A stretch of DNA of 12,968 nt, from positions 1 through 12,968 of the forward strand of contig DASZVN010000103.1 in NCBI GenBank assembly GCA_035547055.1, written 5' to 3'. Positions 6,862 to 12,968 of the stretch are shown here, piece after piece. The notes below the pieces were generated by a model that saw only the letters and a program-made list of their open reading frames with translations, ran no database searches and was not told where the DNA came from. The stretch comes from DASZVN01 sp035547055. Its GTDB lineage: Bacteria; Pseudomonadota; Alphaproteobacteria; Rhizobiales; Methylopilaceae. Both the position numbers and the translations under genes were made by a program. The number at the start of each line of letters is the position of its first letter. Within the stretch, counting starts at the first letter, position 1.

Positions 6862-8325
6862 TCACCACTGGTAGCGCAGGCCGACCCGGCCGCCGACGGC
6901 GAACAGGCCTTCGCCGCCTTCGATATCGCCCTGGACGAGGGCCGAGACGCCGTTGCCGAAATCGAGGTTGAAGGCGAGGATCCCTTCGCCGCGGAGCTTG
7001 CCCTGGTCCTGCCGCCCGATCAGCGTGGCATTGCCGAAGGCGCTGAGGCCCGGAACGAAGCCGCCCTTCACCATCACGTCGTCATAGGCTAGCGCGGTCA
7101 GCGTGGTCGTCACCAGCATGCCCTGAAGGACGCGGTCGAAGCCGAAGCGGGCACCGCCCTGGATGCGGAACAACTGGCCGTCGTCGAGGCCGAGCCGCGC
7201 CGCGTTCGCGGCATAGCCGGTCGCCGTATACTGGAAGCCGATCGTCGGCTCGATCCAGAACGCCGGTCCCATCGGGAAGCGATAGTTGAGGTTGCCGAGG
7301 ATCGAGCTGTTGGTGAGGCTGGTCGAGCCCGCGCCGGACCGGGCGACCTTGCCGACGAAATTGCCGGCGAAGGCGAGCGTATCCGAGAACGTCTCGTCGA
7401 GGCCGAGGAAGTCGAACTTGGCCGTGAGATCGGCCGAGAACGGACCGTTGAAGTAGCTGGTGTAGACGCCGACGCTCGGGCCGGCTAGGTCGGCCGACAG
7501 GCTGCTCGTGCCGGTGCCGGCGGCGGCCGAGGTGCCGCGGCTGCTGAGGCGGAGATGCGAGCTGGCGTAGCCGACGAGGATGCCGGTGATGAGCCCGTCG
7601 CCCGGCGCCGCGAGGTTGCGGGCCGTGTAGTCGAACCCGCTGATGATCCCGCCGGTCGTGGTGGTGCTGTGGAGATTGACCGTGACGACGCCGGCCGGGC
7701 CGGCGGCCGGCCCGCCGGCCAACCCGGCGCCCGAAGCGATGCCGGAGGCCGAGCGCTGCTCGTAGCTGCCGAAGACCTGGCTCCACACGCCGAAATGCGG
7801 CTGGATGACGATCACCGGCGGCGGCGGGGGCGGTACGGCGGCCACGACGGGCGGGGGCGGCGGCGCCGGACGTCGCGCCTTGGCGACGGCGGCGCGGCGG
7901 CGCGTGGCCTGTTGCGGCGGTGGCGCGCTGATCCTGACGCTCGGCCGGCTCGGCGGCGCCGAGATGGCGACGCTTGGCGCCGGGCGCCGGCATTCGCCGC
8001 CGACGCGCACGAAGCCCTCGGGACAGCGCTGCTCCTCCTCGGTGCGGCGCGTGGCGATGCCGCGCTCGGCCTGGCCGTTCGACTGCTGCGTGGTCGATTG
8101 CGACAGGTCGCTCAGCGCCTGGGTCGCGAGCGCGGCGCCGGAAAAGGCGCCGGTGCCGGCGTTGTCGGTGCAGAAGCCGCCGTCGAGCGCGATGCCGGTC
8201 ACCGCGCCGCCGCCGACCGTCGCCGGGCAGAACACGCGTTGTGCCGCGGCAGGCTCGGCCGACCAGAGCGACAGCGGCGCCGCCAATGCCACGAGCGCGA
8301 TCGTCCAAAGTGCCAGCGATCTCAC
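6862..8325 (-). CDS. Autotransporter-type outer-membrane beta-barrel protein with short proline-rich passenger
   Basis: The GTG at 8325 is preceded by GGGGGG five nt upstream and gives a classic signal peptide (RSLALWTIALVALAAPLSLW, cleavage near AAAQ, residues 26-29); upstream extension to 8364 adds nothing credible. The 487-residue product has three parts. Residues 30-115 hold four cysteines (C33, C52, C101, C112), the last two in CPEGFVRVGGECRR. Residues 116-175 are a basic and polyproline linker (ATRRRAAVAKARRPAPPPPP). Residues 176-487 look like an autotransporter barrel: it opens with HFGVWSQVFGSYEQ, alternates amphipathic strands with loops, and ends in the strand VGGRVGLRYQW with the terminal aromatic used by the BAM complex. 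There is no long beta-helical passenger, so secretion of a classical effector is unlikely; it may be a surface or envelope-anchoring protein (inference). Confidence 0.85.
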   Translation of the reverse strand: MRSLALWTIALVALAAPLSLWSAEPAAAQRVFCPATVGGGAVTGIALDGGFCTDNAGTGAFSGAALATQALSDLSQSTTQQSNGQAERGIATRRTEEEQRCPEGFVRVGGECRRPAPSVAISAPPSRPSVRISAPPPQQATRRRAAVAKARRPAPPPPPVVAAVPPPPPPVIVIQPHFGVWSQVFGSYEQRSASGIASGAGLAGGPAAGPAGVVTVNLHSTTTTGGIISGFDYTARNLAAPGDGLITGILVGYASSHLRLSSRGTSAAAGTGTSSLSADLAGPSVGVYTSYFNGPFSADLTAKFDFLGLDETFSDTLAFAGNFVGKVARSGAGSTSLTNSSILGNLNYRFPMGPAFWIEPTIGFQYTATGYAANAARLGLDDGQLFRIQGGARFGFDRVLQGMLVTTTLTALAYDDVMVKGGFVPGLSAFGNATLIGRQDQGKLRGEGILAFNLDFGNGVSALVQGDIEGGEGLFAVGGRVGLRYQW

Positions 8326-8478
8326 GGCAGCCCCCCGACACCGCAGCCGATAGAAGGGTAGCACCTGCGGCGAGTCGCCGCTGTGGCGCGGGAGTCACAG
8401 AACGGAGGAACTGACACGGACGGCGCCGCTGTGGCATCCTCGCCGGCCATGGAAGCCGGCGGCGTTCGGGACCCCTCC
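8326..8478. promoter_or_regulatory. Divergent promoter region of the barrel and TPR-caspase genes
   Basis: This is the only gap in the window from which transcription must leave in both directions: the barrel gene to the left and the TPR-caspase gene to the right. I see no convincing sigma70-type boxes, as is usual in GC-rich alphaproteobacteria, and no clear operator palindrome before the repeat that starts at 8479. An open frame runs through the stretch in the direction of the caspase gene, but its product is low-complexity and reads into the repeat, so it is not taken as coding. Confidence 0.45.
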
Positions 8479-8564
8479 CCGTCATTGCGAGGAGCGCAGC
8501 GACGAAGCAATCCAGGGGCTACCGGCAAGACCCCTGGATTGCTTCGCTTCGCTCGCAATGACGG
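8479..8564. repeat. Palindromic intergenic repeat (GTCATTGCGAG family), full copy
   Basis: The left arm (8479-8518) begins CCGTCATTGCGAGGAGCGC and ends GAAGCAATCCAGGGG. The right arm (8531-8564) begins CCCCTGGATTGCTTCGC and ends CGCTCGCAATGACGG. The arms are complementary except where the left has an extra AGGAGCGCAGCGAC-type variation, and they enclose a 12-nt loop. The RNA would form a long, stable hairpin. The sequence matches an intergenic repeat that I recall as widespread in alphaproteobacterial genomes (established knowledge by memory, not searched). The right arm ends about 5 nt before the proposed start of the TPR-caspase gene. A half copy lies at 11553-11570. Confidence 0.88.
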
Positions 8565-8568
8565 AGCG

Positions 8569-10617
8569 GTGCGGCCGCGCCGCCAGGCAATGGTGCTCGC
8601 CTGCCTTGGCATTCTTGCCACGATGCTCCTCGGCGCCGCGGCGGCTCCGCGCGAGAGCGACGGCGCGCTCTGCGATCACTCCCAGCTCAAGCCCGACGCG
8701 GCCATCCCGGCCTGCACGCGCCTGATCGAGAAAGGCGGCAGCGACACCGCCCTCGCCGCGCTCTTCAACAACCGCGGCATCGCCAAGCTGAAGCTCGACG
8801 ACCCAGCCGGGGCGCTGGCGGACTTCTCGGAAGCGCTGAACCGCTCCCCCCGCTTCGTCGGCGCGCTGCTCGACCGCGCCATCACCTATCACCGGCTCGG
8901 CCAGTACAACAACGCGATCTCCGACCTGAACCAGGCGCTCCGGATCGACCGCACCTCGGCGCCGCTCTACAACCAGCGCGGCGCGTCGCTATGGAGCAAG
9001 GGCGAGTACGACCTCGCCATCCAGGACTTCGATGCCGCGATCAAGCTGAAGCCGGACTATGCCGCCGCCTTCACCAACCGGGCGCTGGCATGGTGGTCGA
9101 AGCGGCAGATCGACCGCGCCGTCGCCGATTTCGACCAGGTCATCCGCCTGACGCCGAACGATCCGGTCGCCTATATCGACCGCGCCGCGGCGCTGATGGA
9201 TGCGGGCAAGCTCGACGCCGCGATCGCCGACTACGACCGCGCCGCCGCGCTCGACCCGAGGAACGGCGCCATCCTCAGCAAGCGCGGCGAGGCCTATCGC
9301 CTCGAAGGCAAGCTCGACCGCGCACTCGCCGACCAGGACAAGGCTGTCGCGCTCAGCCCCTCGCCCGAGACCTACACCAACCGCGCCCTCACCTGGCGCG
9401 ACAAGGGCGAGCTCGCCAAGGCGATCGACGACTGCGCCGAAGCCATCGTCATCGACCCCAATTTCTACCTCGCCTATGCCAATCGCGGCGACATCTGGCG
9501 TGAGCGCGGCGACCTCTACAAGGCGCTCGGCGACCTCGACCGCGCGGTGGCGCTGAGCCCGCAGCAGCCCCAGGCGCTCACCTTCCGCGGCGACGTCTAT
9601 CGCGAGCGCGGCGAGTACGAGCGCGCGCTCTCGGACTTCAACGAGGCTCTGCGCAACGTGCCGGACTTCGTGGCGGCCTTCGTCGGCCGCGGCCAGACCT
9701 TCGAGCGGCTCGGCCAGCTCGACCGCGCCGCCGCCGACTACCGGAAGGCACTCAGCCTGCCTTCCGCGATCGACGCCGGCCTCGCCCAGCCAGCCCAGGC
9801 GGTGGCGCGGACTCGCCTCGCCGCGGTCGACGCGGCGCGCGCCAAGGCCGGGTCTGCCGCCGCGGCCGAGCCGTCGATCGCCCAGGCGCTCGCCGCCCGC
9901 ACCCGCGCCATCGGCAAGCGGGTCGCGCTCGTCATCGGCAATTCCGGCTACCTCAACGCGCCCGAGCTGCCGAACCCGCGCCACGACGCCCACGACATCG
10001 CCGCCGCGCTCCGCCAGCTCGACTTCTCGGTGATCGAGGCCGAGGACCAGGACCGGAAAGAGATGCAGGCGGACCTCGCCCGCTTCGCCGCCGAAGCCCC
10101 GAATGCCGACACCGCCCTCGTCTACTATGCCGGCCACGGCTTCCAGTTCGACGGCCGCAACTACCTCGTCCCGGTCGATGCCCGGCTCGCCGATCCCGGC
10201 CGCATCGGGGCCGAGACCATCCAGGTCGACGACGTGATCGAGGCGCTGGCGCCGGCCCGGCAGGTTCGCATCCTGATCCTCGACGCCTGTCGCAACGATC
10301 CCTTGGCGGCGCCGCTCCGCAACTCGCCGCGCTTCTCCGTCGGCCTCGCCCGCATCGCCGGGGCGCAGAGCGTCGCGGTGATGTACGCGACCCAGCCCAA
10401 TCGCGAGGCGCGCGACGGCACCGGCCGCAACAGCGTCTTCACCCGCGCGCTCCTGAACGAGATCGGCCAGCCGAACCTCGAGCTGGCGCAGATGTTCCGC
10501 CGCGTCATCTCGGATGTCGCACGGGAGAGCCTGGGCGAGCAGATCCCGGAGCTGGCGCTCTCGCTCGGTCACGAGTTCTATTTCCGCCCGACGTCGGAGA
10601 CGGCCACGCGGCCCTGA
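8569..10617 (+). CDS. Secreted TPR-repeat protein with C-terminal caspase-like (metacaspase/C14) domain
   Basis: The product is about 682 residues from a GTG at 8569, or 675 from an ATG at 8590. I prefer the GTG because it supplies the basic RPRR that a signal peptide needs before VLACLGILATMLLGAAAA, but neither start has a good ribosome binding site. An open frame extends to 8383, yet it reads through the palindromic repeat and is unlikely to be translated. After the signal come about ten 34-residue TPRs, seen as recurring NRG/NRA/DRA blocks followed by A-I-x-D-F/Y-x-x-A, ending near residue 415. The caspase domain starts at RVALVIGNSGY (about 450). It has the catalytic His in YYAGHGF (H523) and Cys in ILDACRNDP (C574). 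It should be a Cys protease or a caspase-like scaffold in the periplasm, with TPRs binding partners. Substrate and role are unknown. Confidence 0.92.
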   Translation: MRPRRQAMVLACLGILATMLLGAAAAPRESDGALCDHSQLKPDAAIPACTRLIEKGGSDTALAALFNNRGIAKLKLDDPAGALADFSEALNRSPRFVGALLDRAITYHRLGQYNNAISDLNQALRIDRTSAPLYNQRGASLWSKGEYDLAIQDFDAAIKLKPDYAAAFTNRALAWWSKRQIDRAVADFDQVIRLTPNDPVAYIDRAAALMDAGKLDAAIADYDRAAALDPRNGAILSKRGEAYRLEGKLDRALADQDKAVALSPSPETYTNRALTWRDKGELAKAIDDCAEAIVIDPNFYLAYANRGDIWRERGDLYKALGDLDRAVALSPQQPQALTFRGDVYRERGEYERALSDFNEALRNVPDFVAAFVGRGQTFERLGQLDRAAADYRKALSLPSAIDAGLAQPAQAVARTRLAAVDAARAKAGSAAAAEPSIAQALAARTRAIGKRVALVIGNSGYLNAPELPNPRHDAHDIAAALRQLDFSVIEAEDQDRKEMQADLARFAAEAPNADTALVYYAGHGFQFDGRNYLVPVDARLADPGRIGAETIQVDDVIEALAPARQVRILILDACRNDPLAAPLRNSPRFSVGLARIAGAQSVAVMYATQPNREARDGTGRNSVFTRALLNEIGQPNLELAQMFRRVISDVARESLGEQIPELALSLGHEFYFRPTSETATRP

Positions 10618-10682
10618 CGGGCTGGGCGTCGTCGCCGGCAGCCGCTCGATCAGACGGCCGCGACGGCCGGCTTGGAGGCATG
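10618..10682 (+). other. Short spacer between the caspase and isomerase genes, with ribosome binding site
   Basis: No terminator is visible in the 65 nt, so the two plus-strand genes may share a transcript. GGAGG at 10674-10678 lies 4 nt before the second of two consecutive ATGs, which decides the start chosen for the isomerase-like gene. Confidence 0.5.
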
Positions 10683-11543
10683 ATGCGCGATCTTTCCGGC
10701 GACCATCGCTGGCTTTCGCTCAACACCGCGACGGTCCGCGCGCAGGGCGACCTCCTGGCGATCGTCGAGGCGGCGGCCCGTCACGGCATCCGCGCGATCT
10801 CGCCGTGGCGCGACCAGGTCGCTGCGGTGGGGCTCGACCGTGCGGCCAGGGCCGTCCGCGACGCCGGGCTCGACCTCTCCGGCTATTGCCGCGGCGGCAT
10901 GTTCACCGGCGCGCCGGACCGCCGGCAGGAAATCATCGACGACAATCGCCGTGCCATCGAGGAAGCCGCGACGCTCGGCGCGCCCTGCCTCGTGCTGGTG
11001 GTCGGCGGACTGCCGCAGTTCTCGCGCCCGGGCAGCCCGCCGAGCCGCGACATCGTCGCCGCACGGCGCCAGGTGGTCGACATGCTGGGAGCGGTCATGG
11101 AGCACGCGGCAGCGGCCGGGATGCCGCTCGCGCTCGAGCCGCTGCACCCGGCCTACGCCGCCGACCGCGCCTGCGTGAACACGCTCGGCCAGGCGCTCGA
11201 CATCTGCGACGTCATCGACCCCGCCGCCAGCGGCCGGCTCGGCGTCGCCGTCGACACCTACCACGTCTGGTGGGACCCGGCGCTGGAGCGCAGCATCCTC
11301 CGCGCCGGCAGGCGCATCCTCGCCTTCCACGTCTGCGACTGGCTAGTGCCGACGACCCACCTCCTGGAAGACCGCGGCATGATGGGCGACGGCATCATCG
11401 ACATCCGCCGCATCCGCGGCCTCGTCGAGCACGAAGGCTTCGCCGGCTATTGCGAGGCCGAGATCCTGTCGCGCCGCTGGTGGGCCGAGCCGATGGGCAC
11501 GGTGATCCGGACCTGCATCGAGCGGTATCGCACGGTGGTTTGA
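10683..11543 (+). CDS. Sugar phosphate isomerase/epimerase family protein (xylose isomerase-like TIM barrel)
   Basis: The product has 286 residues and belongs to the AP-endonuclease-2/xylose-isomerase-like superfamily. It opens WLSLNTATVR (beta1) and GIRAISPWRDQV (beta2). Metal and substrate ligands expected of the fold are visible: E152 in ALEPLHP, the D-x-x-H pair D191/H194 in VAVDTYHVWWD, H216 in AFHVCDW, and the C-terminal acid in GYCEAEI (E258 or E260). RGMMGDGIID is the equivalent of the conserved GxGxID loop before the last helices. Members of this group isomerise or epimerise keto-sugars or act as inositol-type dehydratases with a divalent metal. The exact substrate cannot be told. 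Its stop faces that of a DUF993 gene 70 bp away, with a hairpin between; related pairs tend to sit in sugar-catabolism loci (from memory). Confidence 0.88.
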   Translation: MRDLSGDHRWLSLNTATVRAQGDLLAIVEAAARHGIRAISPWRDQVAAVGLDRAARAVRDAGLDLSGYCRGGMFTGAPDRRQEIIDDNRRAIEEAATLGAPCLVLVVGGLPQFSRPGSPPSRDIVAARRQVVDMLGAVMEHAAAAGMPLALEPLHPAYAADRACVNTLGQALDICDVIDPAASGRLGVAVDTYHVWWDPALERSILRAGRRILAFHVCDWLVPTTHLLEDRGMMGDGIIDIRRIRGLVEHEGFAGYCEAEILSRRWWAEPMGTVIRTCIERYRTVV

Positions 11544-11552
11544 TCCGCTCCG

Positions 11553-11570
11553 CCGTCATTGCGAGCGAAG
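11553..11570. repeat. Half copy of the GTCATTGCGAG palindromic repeat
   Basis: The 18 nt CCGTCATTGCGAGCGAAG match, on the opposite strand, the outer part of the right arm of the full repeat at 8531-8564. The complementary half and loop are absent, and the sequence passes directly into a different hairpin element. It starts 9 nt after the isomerase stop codon. Confidence 0.75.
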
Positions 11571-11573
11571 AAC

Positions 11574-11621
11574 CGTAGGGTGGGCATCGGTGTTGCCGAT
11601 GCCCACCCGACGAAACCTACG
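11574..11621. terminator. Hairpin repeat between convergent genes, probable bidirectional terminator
   Basis: GGGTGGGCATCGG (11578-11590), loop TGTTG, CCGATGCCCACCC (11596-11608) is a perfect 13-bp stem. Outer words CGTAGG (11574-11579) and CCTACG (11616-11621) are also complementary, giving the whole the look of a mobile palindromic repeat of the GTAGGGTGGGC type that I recall from many proteobacterial genomes. It sits between the stops of two convergent genes, where a terminator for both is expected, although no U-tract follows on either side. The right outer word contains the TAG stop codon of the DUF993 gene (11619-11617, minus strand). Confidence 0.65.
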
Positions 11622-12786
11622 CAGCCACCCCGTGGGTCGCCATCACGATCTTCATCCGGGCGGCGGCGCGATCCGGCTCCGACAGGAGGCCCGCCCCGTC
11701 GGCGAGGCGGAACAGCTCGGCGAGGTGAAGCGCCGAGCGCGCGCTCTCCTGCCCGCCGACCATGACGAAATGGTCCTGCAGGCCGTTGAGATAGGCCAGG
11801 AAGACGATGCCGGTCTTGTAGAAGCGGGTCGGGGCCCGGAAGATGTGGCGCGACAGCGGCACCGTCGGCGCGAGGATGGTGTCGAATGCCTCGGTGTCGT
11901 TGCCGGCCAGCGCCGCCAGCGCCGCCGAGGCGGCCGGTGCGATCGCCGAGAAGATGCCGAGCAGCGCGTCCGAACAGCCCTCGTCGTCGCCGGCGATCAG
12001 CTCCGGATAGTTGAAGTCGTCGCCGGTATACATGCGGACGCCCGGCGGCAGGCGGCGGCGCATCGCGATCTCGCGGTCCTTGTCGAGGAGCGAGATCTTG
12101 ATGCCGTCGACTTTCTCGCGATTGGCGGCGAGCACGCCGAGGCAAACGTCCGTCGCCGCGTCGAGATCGGCCGATCCCCAGTAGCCGGCGAGCGCCGGGT
12201 CGAACATGTCGCCGAGCCAGTGGACGATCACCGGCGCCCGCACCTGGCCGAGGACACGGCCATAGACGCGGGCGTAGTCGTCCGGGGAGCGCGCCGCAGC
12301 GGCCAGCGCCCGGCTCGCCATCAGCACGAGCCGCCCGCCGAGCGCCTCCACCGCCTCGCACTGCATCTCGTAGGCGGCGATCACGTCGTCGATCGTCGTG
12401 GCCGCCGAAGGCGCGAGATGGTCGGTGCCGACCCCGCAGGCGATGAGCGCGCCCGGCGTGGCGCGCGCGGCCTCGAGCGAGCGGCGGATCAATTCCAGCG
12501 AGGCCGGCCAGTCGAGCCCCATGCCACGCTGGGCGGTGTCCATCGCCTCGGCGACGCCGAGGCCGAGCGACCACAGGTGGCGGCGGAAGGCGATGGTCGC
12601 ATCCCAGTCGATCGCCGCATCGAGCCACGGGTCGCCGTCGGCCAGCGGGTCGGCGACGACGTGGGCGGCCGAATAGGCGATGCGGTTGAACGGCCGCGCC
12701 GGATGGGCGAAGTCCCGCGGGCCGCGCATCGCGTATGGCGCGAGCGCGCCGCCGGCGACGGGGAGGTTCAGGGTCGGCAGGGGCAT
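11617..12786 (-). CDS. DUF993 family protein, dihydrodipicolinate-synthase-like aldolase candidate
   Basis: From ATG 12786 the protein has 389 residues and starts MPLPTLNLPVAGGALAPYAM; GGAG lies 9 nt upstream. A GTG at 12801 adds five residues and has AAGGA 4 nt before it, so the start is not certain. Recognisable DUF993 blocks are RIAYSAAHVVADPLAD (35-50), GVGTDHLAP (118-126), VHWLGDMFDPALAGYWGS (188-205), DGIKISLLDKDRE (227-239) and GDDFNYPELIAGD (255-267). The family is a TIM barrel related to DHDPS/NAL class I aldolases; K230 in GIKIS is placed as the Schiff-base lysine would be (inference). It probably cleaves or forms a C-C bond in a sugar or sugar-acid pathway, together with the convergent isomerase-like protein. 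No transporter or oxidoreductase of such a pathway is in view, so the rest would lie beyond the window. Confidence 0.85.
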   Translation of the reverse strand: MPLPTLNLPVAGGALAPYAMRGPRDFAHPARPFNRIAYSAAHVVADPLADGDPWLDAAIDWDATIAFRRHLWSLGLGVAEAMDTAQRGMGLDWPASLELIRRSLEAARATPGALIACGVGTDHLAPSAATTIDDVIAAYEMQCEAVEALGGRLVLMASRALAAAARSPDDYARVYGRVLGQVRAPVIVHWLGDMFDPALAGYWGSADLDAATDVCLGVLAANREKVDGIKISLLDKDREIAMRRRLPPGVRMYTGDDFNYPELIAGDDEGCSDALLGIFSAIAPAASAALAALAGNDTEAFDTILAPTVPLSRHIFRAPTRFYKTGIVFLAYLNGLQDHFVMVGGQESARSALHLAELFRLADGAGLLSEPDRAAARMKIVMATHGVAA

Positions 12787-12801
12787 GGCATGACGCTCCA
12801 C

Positions 12802-12843
12802 GTCATCCTTCGAGACGGGCCTTCGGCCGATCCCCGGGATGAG
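12802..12843. repeat. Palindromic repeat, GTCATCCTTCGAGACG type
   Basis: GTCATCCTTCGAGACGGGCC opens the element; GGCC-TTC-GGCC forms its centre and CCGGGATGAGG closes it, with TCATCC pairing GGATGA at the ends. I recall this motif as a common intergenic repeat in alphaproteobacteria. It directly abuts the GTG alternative start of the DUF993 gene at 12801, and supplies that start's AAGGA. Confidence 0.65.
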
Positions 12844-12854
12844 GCGCTTGCTGA

Positions 12855-12968
12855 TCCTCCCCTGCGGAGCGGGGGAGGTGGCGGGCCCAGCGAGCCGGAG
12901 GGGACCTCTTACTACTCCGGCCGATGCGGTGCGCCTTCTCCACCATGCTTCGCATGGTCGCCCTCCCC
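12855..12968. repeat. Second repeat element, CTCCCC...GGGGAGG type, running off the window
   Basis: TCCTCCCC (12855-12862), loop, GGGGAGG (12872-12878) form the first hairpin. The text then continues GTGGCGGGCCCAGCGAGCC, GGAGGGGACC and a perfect 7-bp stem ACCATGC-TTC-GCATGGT (12942-12958), and ends in CCCTCCCC at the window edge, complementary in type to the opening GGGGAGG. The whole looks like one compound palindromic intergenic element whose far end is cut off. No gene is visible from 12802 to 12968; the upstream promoter of the DUF993 gene must lie in or beyond these repeats. Confidence 0.6.

Noticed and set aside
8479..8564. CRISPR repeat or attachment site
   Set aside because: It is a single inverted repeat with one partial copy elsewhere, without regular spacers or an integrase gene; it fits a REP-like intergenic palindrome.
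8383..8568. N-terminal extension of the TPR-caspase gene
   Set aside because: The frame reads through the palindromic repeat (SLRGAQRRSNP) and places the signal peptide internally, so it is not a credible start.
10514..11578. Plus-strand frame of about 350 codons overlapping the isomerase gene
   Set aside because: The product is Arg/Pro/His-rich and out of frame with the recognisable TIM-barrel protein; a shadow of GC-rich coding DNA.
11447..12628. Minus-strand frame of nearly 400 codons overlapping the DUF993 gene
   Set aside because: It is in another frame of a gene with clear family blocks, and the product is low-complexity.
8569..12786. Antiphage defence island centred on the caspase protein
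   Set aside because: The caspase carries a signal peptide and its neighbours are metabolic and envelope genes; no sensor, nuclease or other defence partner is present.

Overview
The window looks like a chromosomal segment of a GC-rich alphaproteobacterium, most likely Hyphomicrobiales or a relative. The support is very high GC with strong third-position G/C bias, a thiamine-riboswitch-controlled glycine oxidase gene (thiO) start, an HAE1-type RND pump, and several palindromic intergenic repeat families that I associate with this group from memory. The taxonomic call is inference. No IS element, phage gene, tRNA, rRNA or CRISPR array was seen.

Layout. Positions 1-8325 are read almost entirely on the minus strand. 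In transcription order from 8325 downwards they hold: a short-passenger autotransporter-type outer-membrane barrel protein (6862-8325), a secreted TraB/GumN-family protein (5750-6784), an RND periplasmic adaptor lipoprotein (4365-5669) overlapping the RND transporter (1222-4365), a HicB-like antitoxin-type protein 10 nt after the pump (972-1211), an AT-richer islet (roughly 300-1040) with a glycine-zipper hypothetical protein (540-908) and a 25-residue predicted membrane peptide (323-400), and finally a TPP riboswitch (82-161) in front of the truncated start of thiO (1-68).

From 8326 the picture changes. A divergent intergenic region carries a long palindromic repeat, followed on the plus strand by a secreted protein with about ten TPR repeats and a C-terminal caspase-like (metacaspase/C14) domain with His and Cys in place (8569-10617). 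Next comes a sugar-phosphate isomerase/epimerase-type TIM-barrel protein (10683-11543). Convergent to it is a DUF993 dihydrodipicolinate-synthase-like aldolase candidate on the minus strand (11617-12786). These two are probably enzymes of one carbohydrate or polyol catabolic route. The stretch after 12802 has no gene and is made of two further repeat families that run to the window edge.

How it fits together. Much of the minus-strand block is cell-envelope biology: a barrel, a secreted TraB-like protein and an efflux pump that lacks its own outer-membrane channel here. The less ordinary material is the TPR-caspase protein with a repeat hairpin just upstream of its start, the AT-richer islet whose edge seems to fall inside the 3' end of the HicB gene, the 25-residue peptide behind a perfect operator-like palindrome, a degenerate TPP-aptamer-like fragment beside the intact riboswitch, and at least four different palindromic repeat families in under 5 kb.
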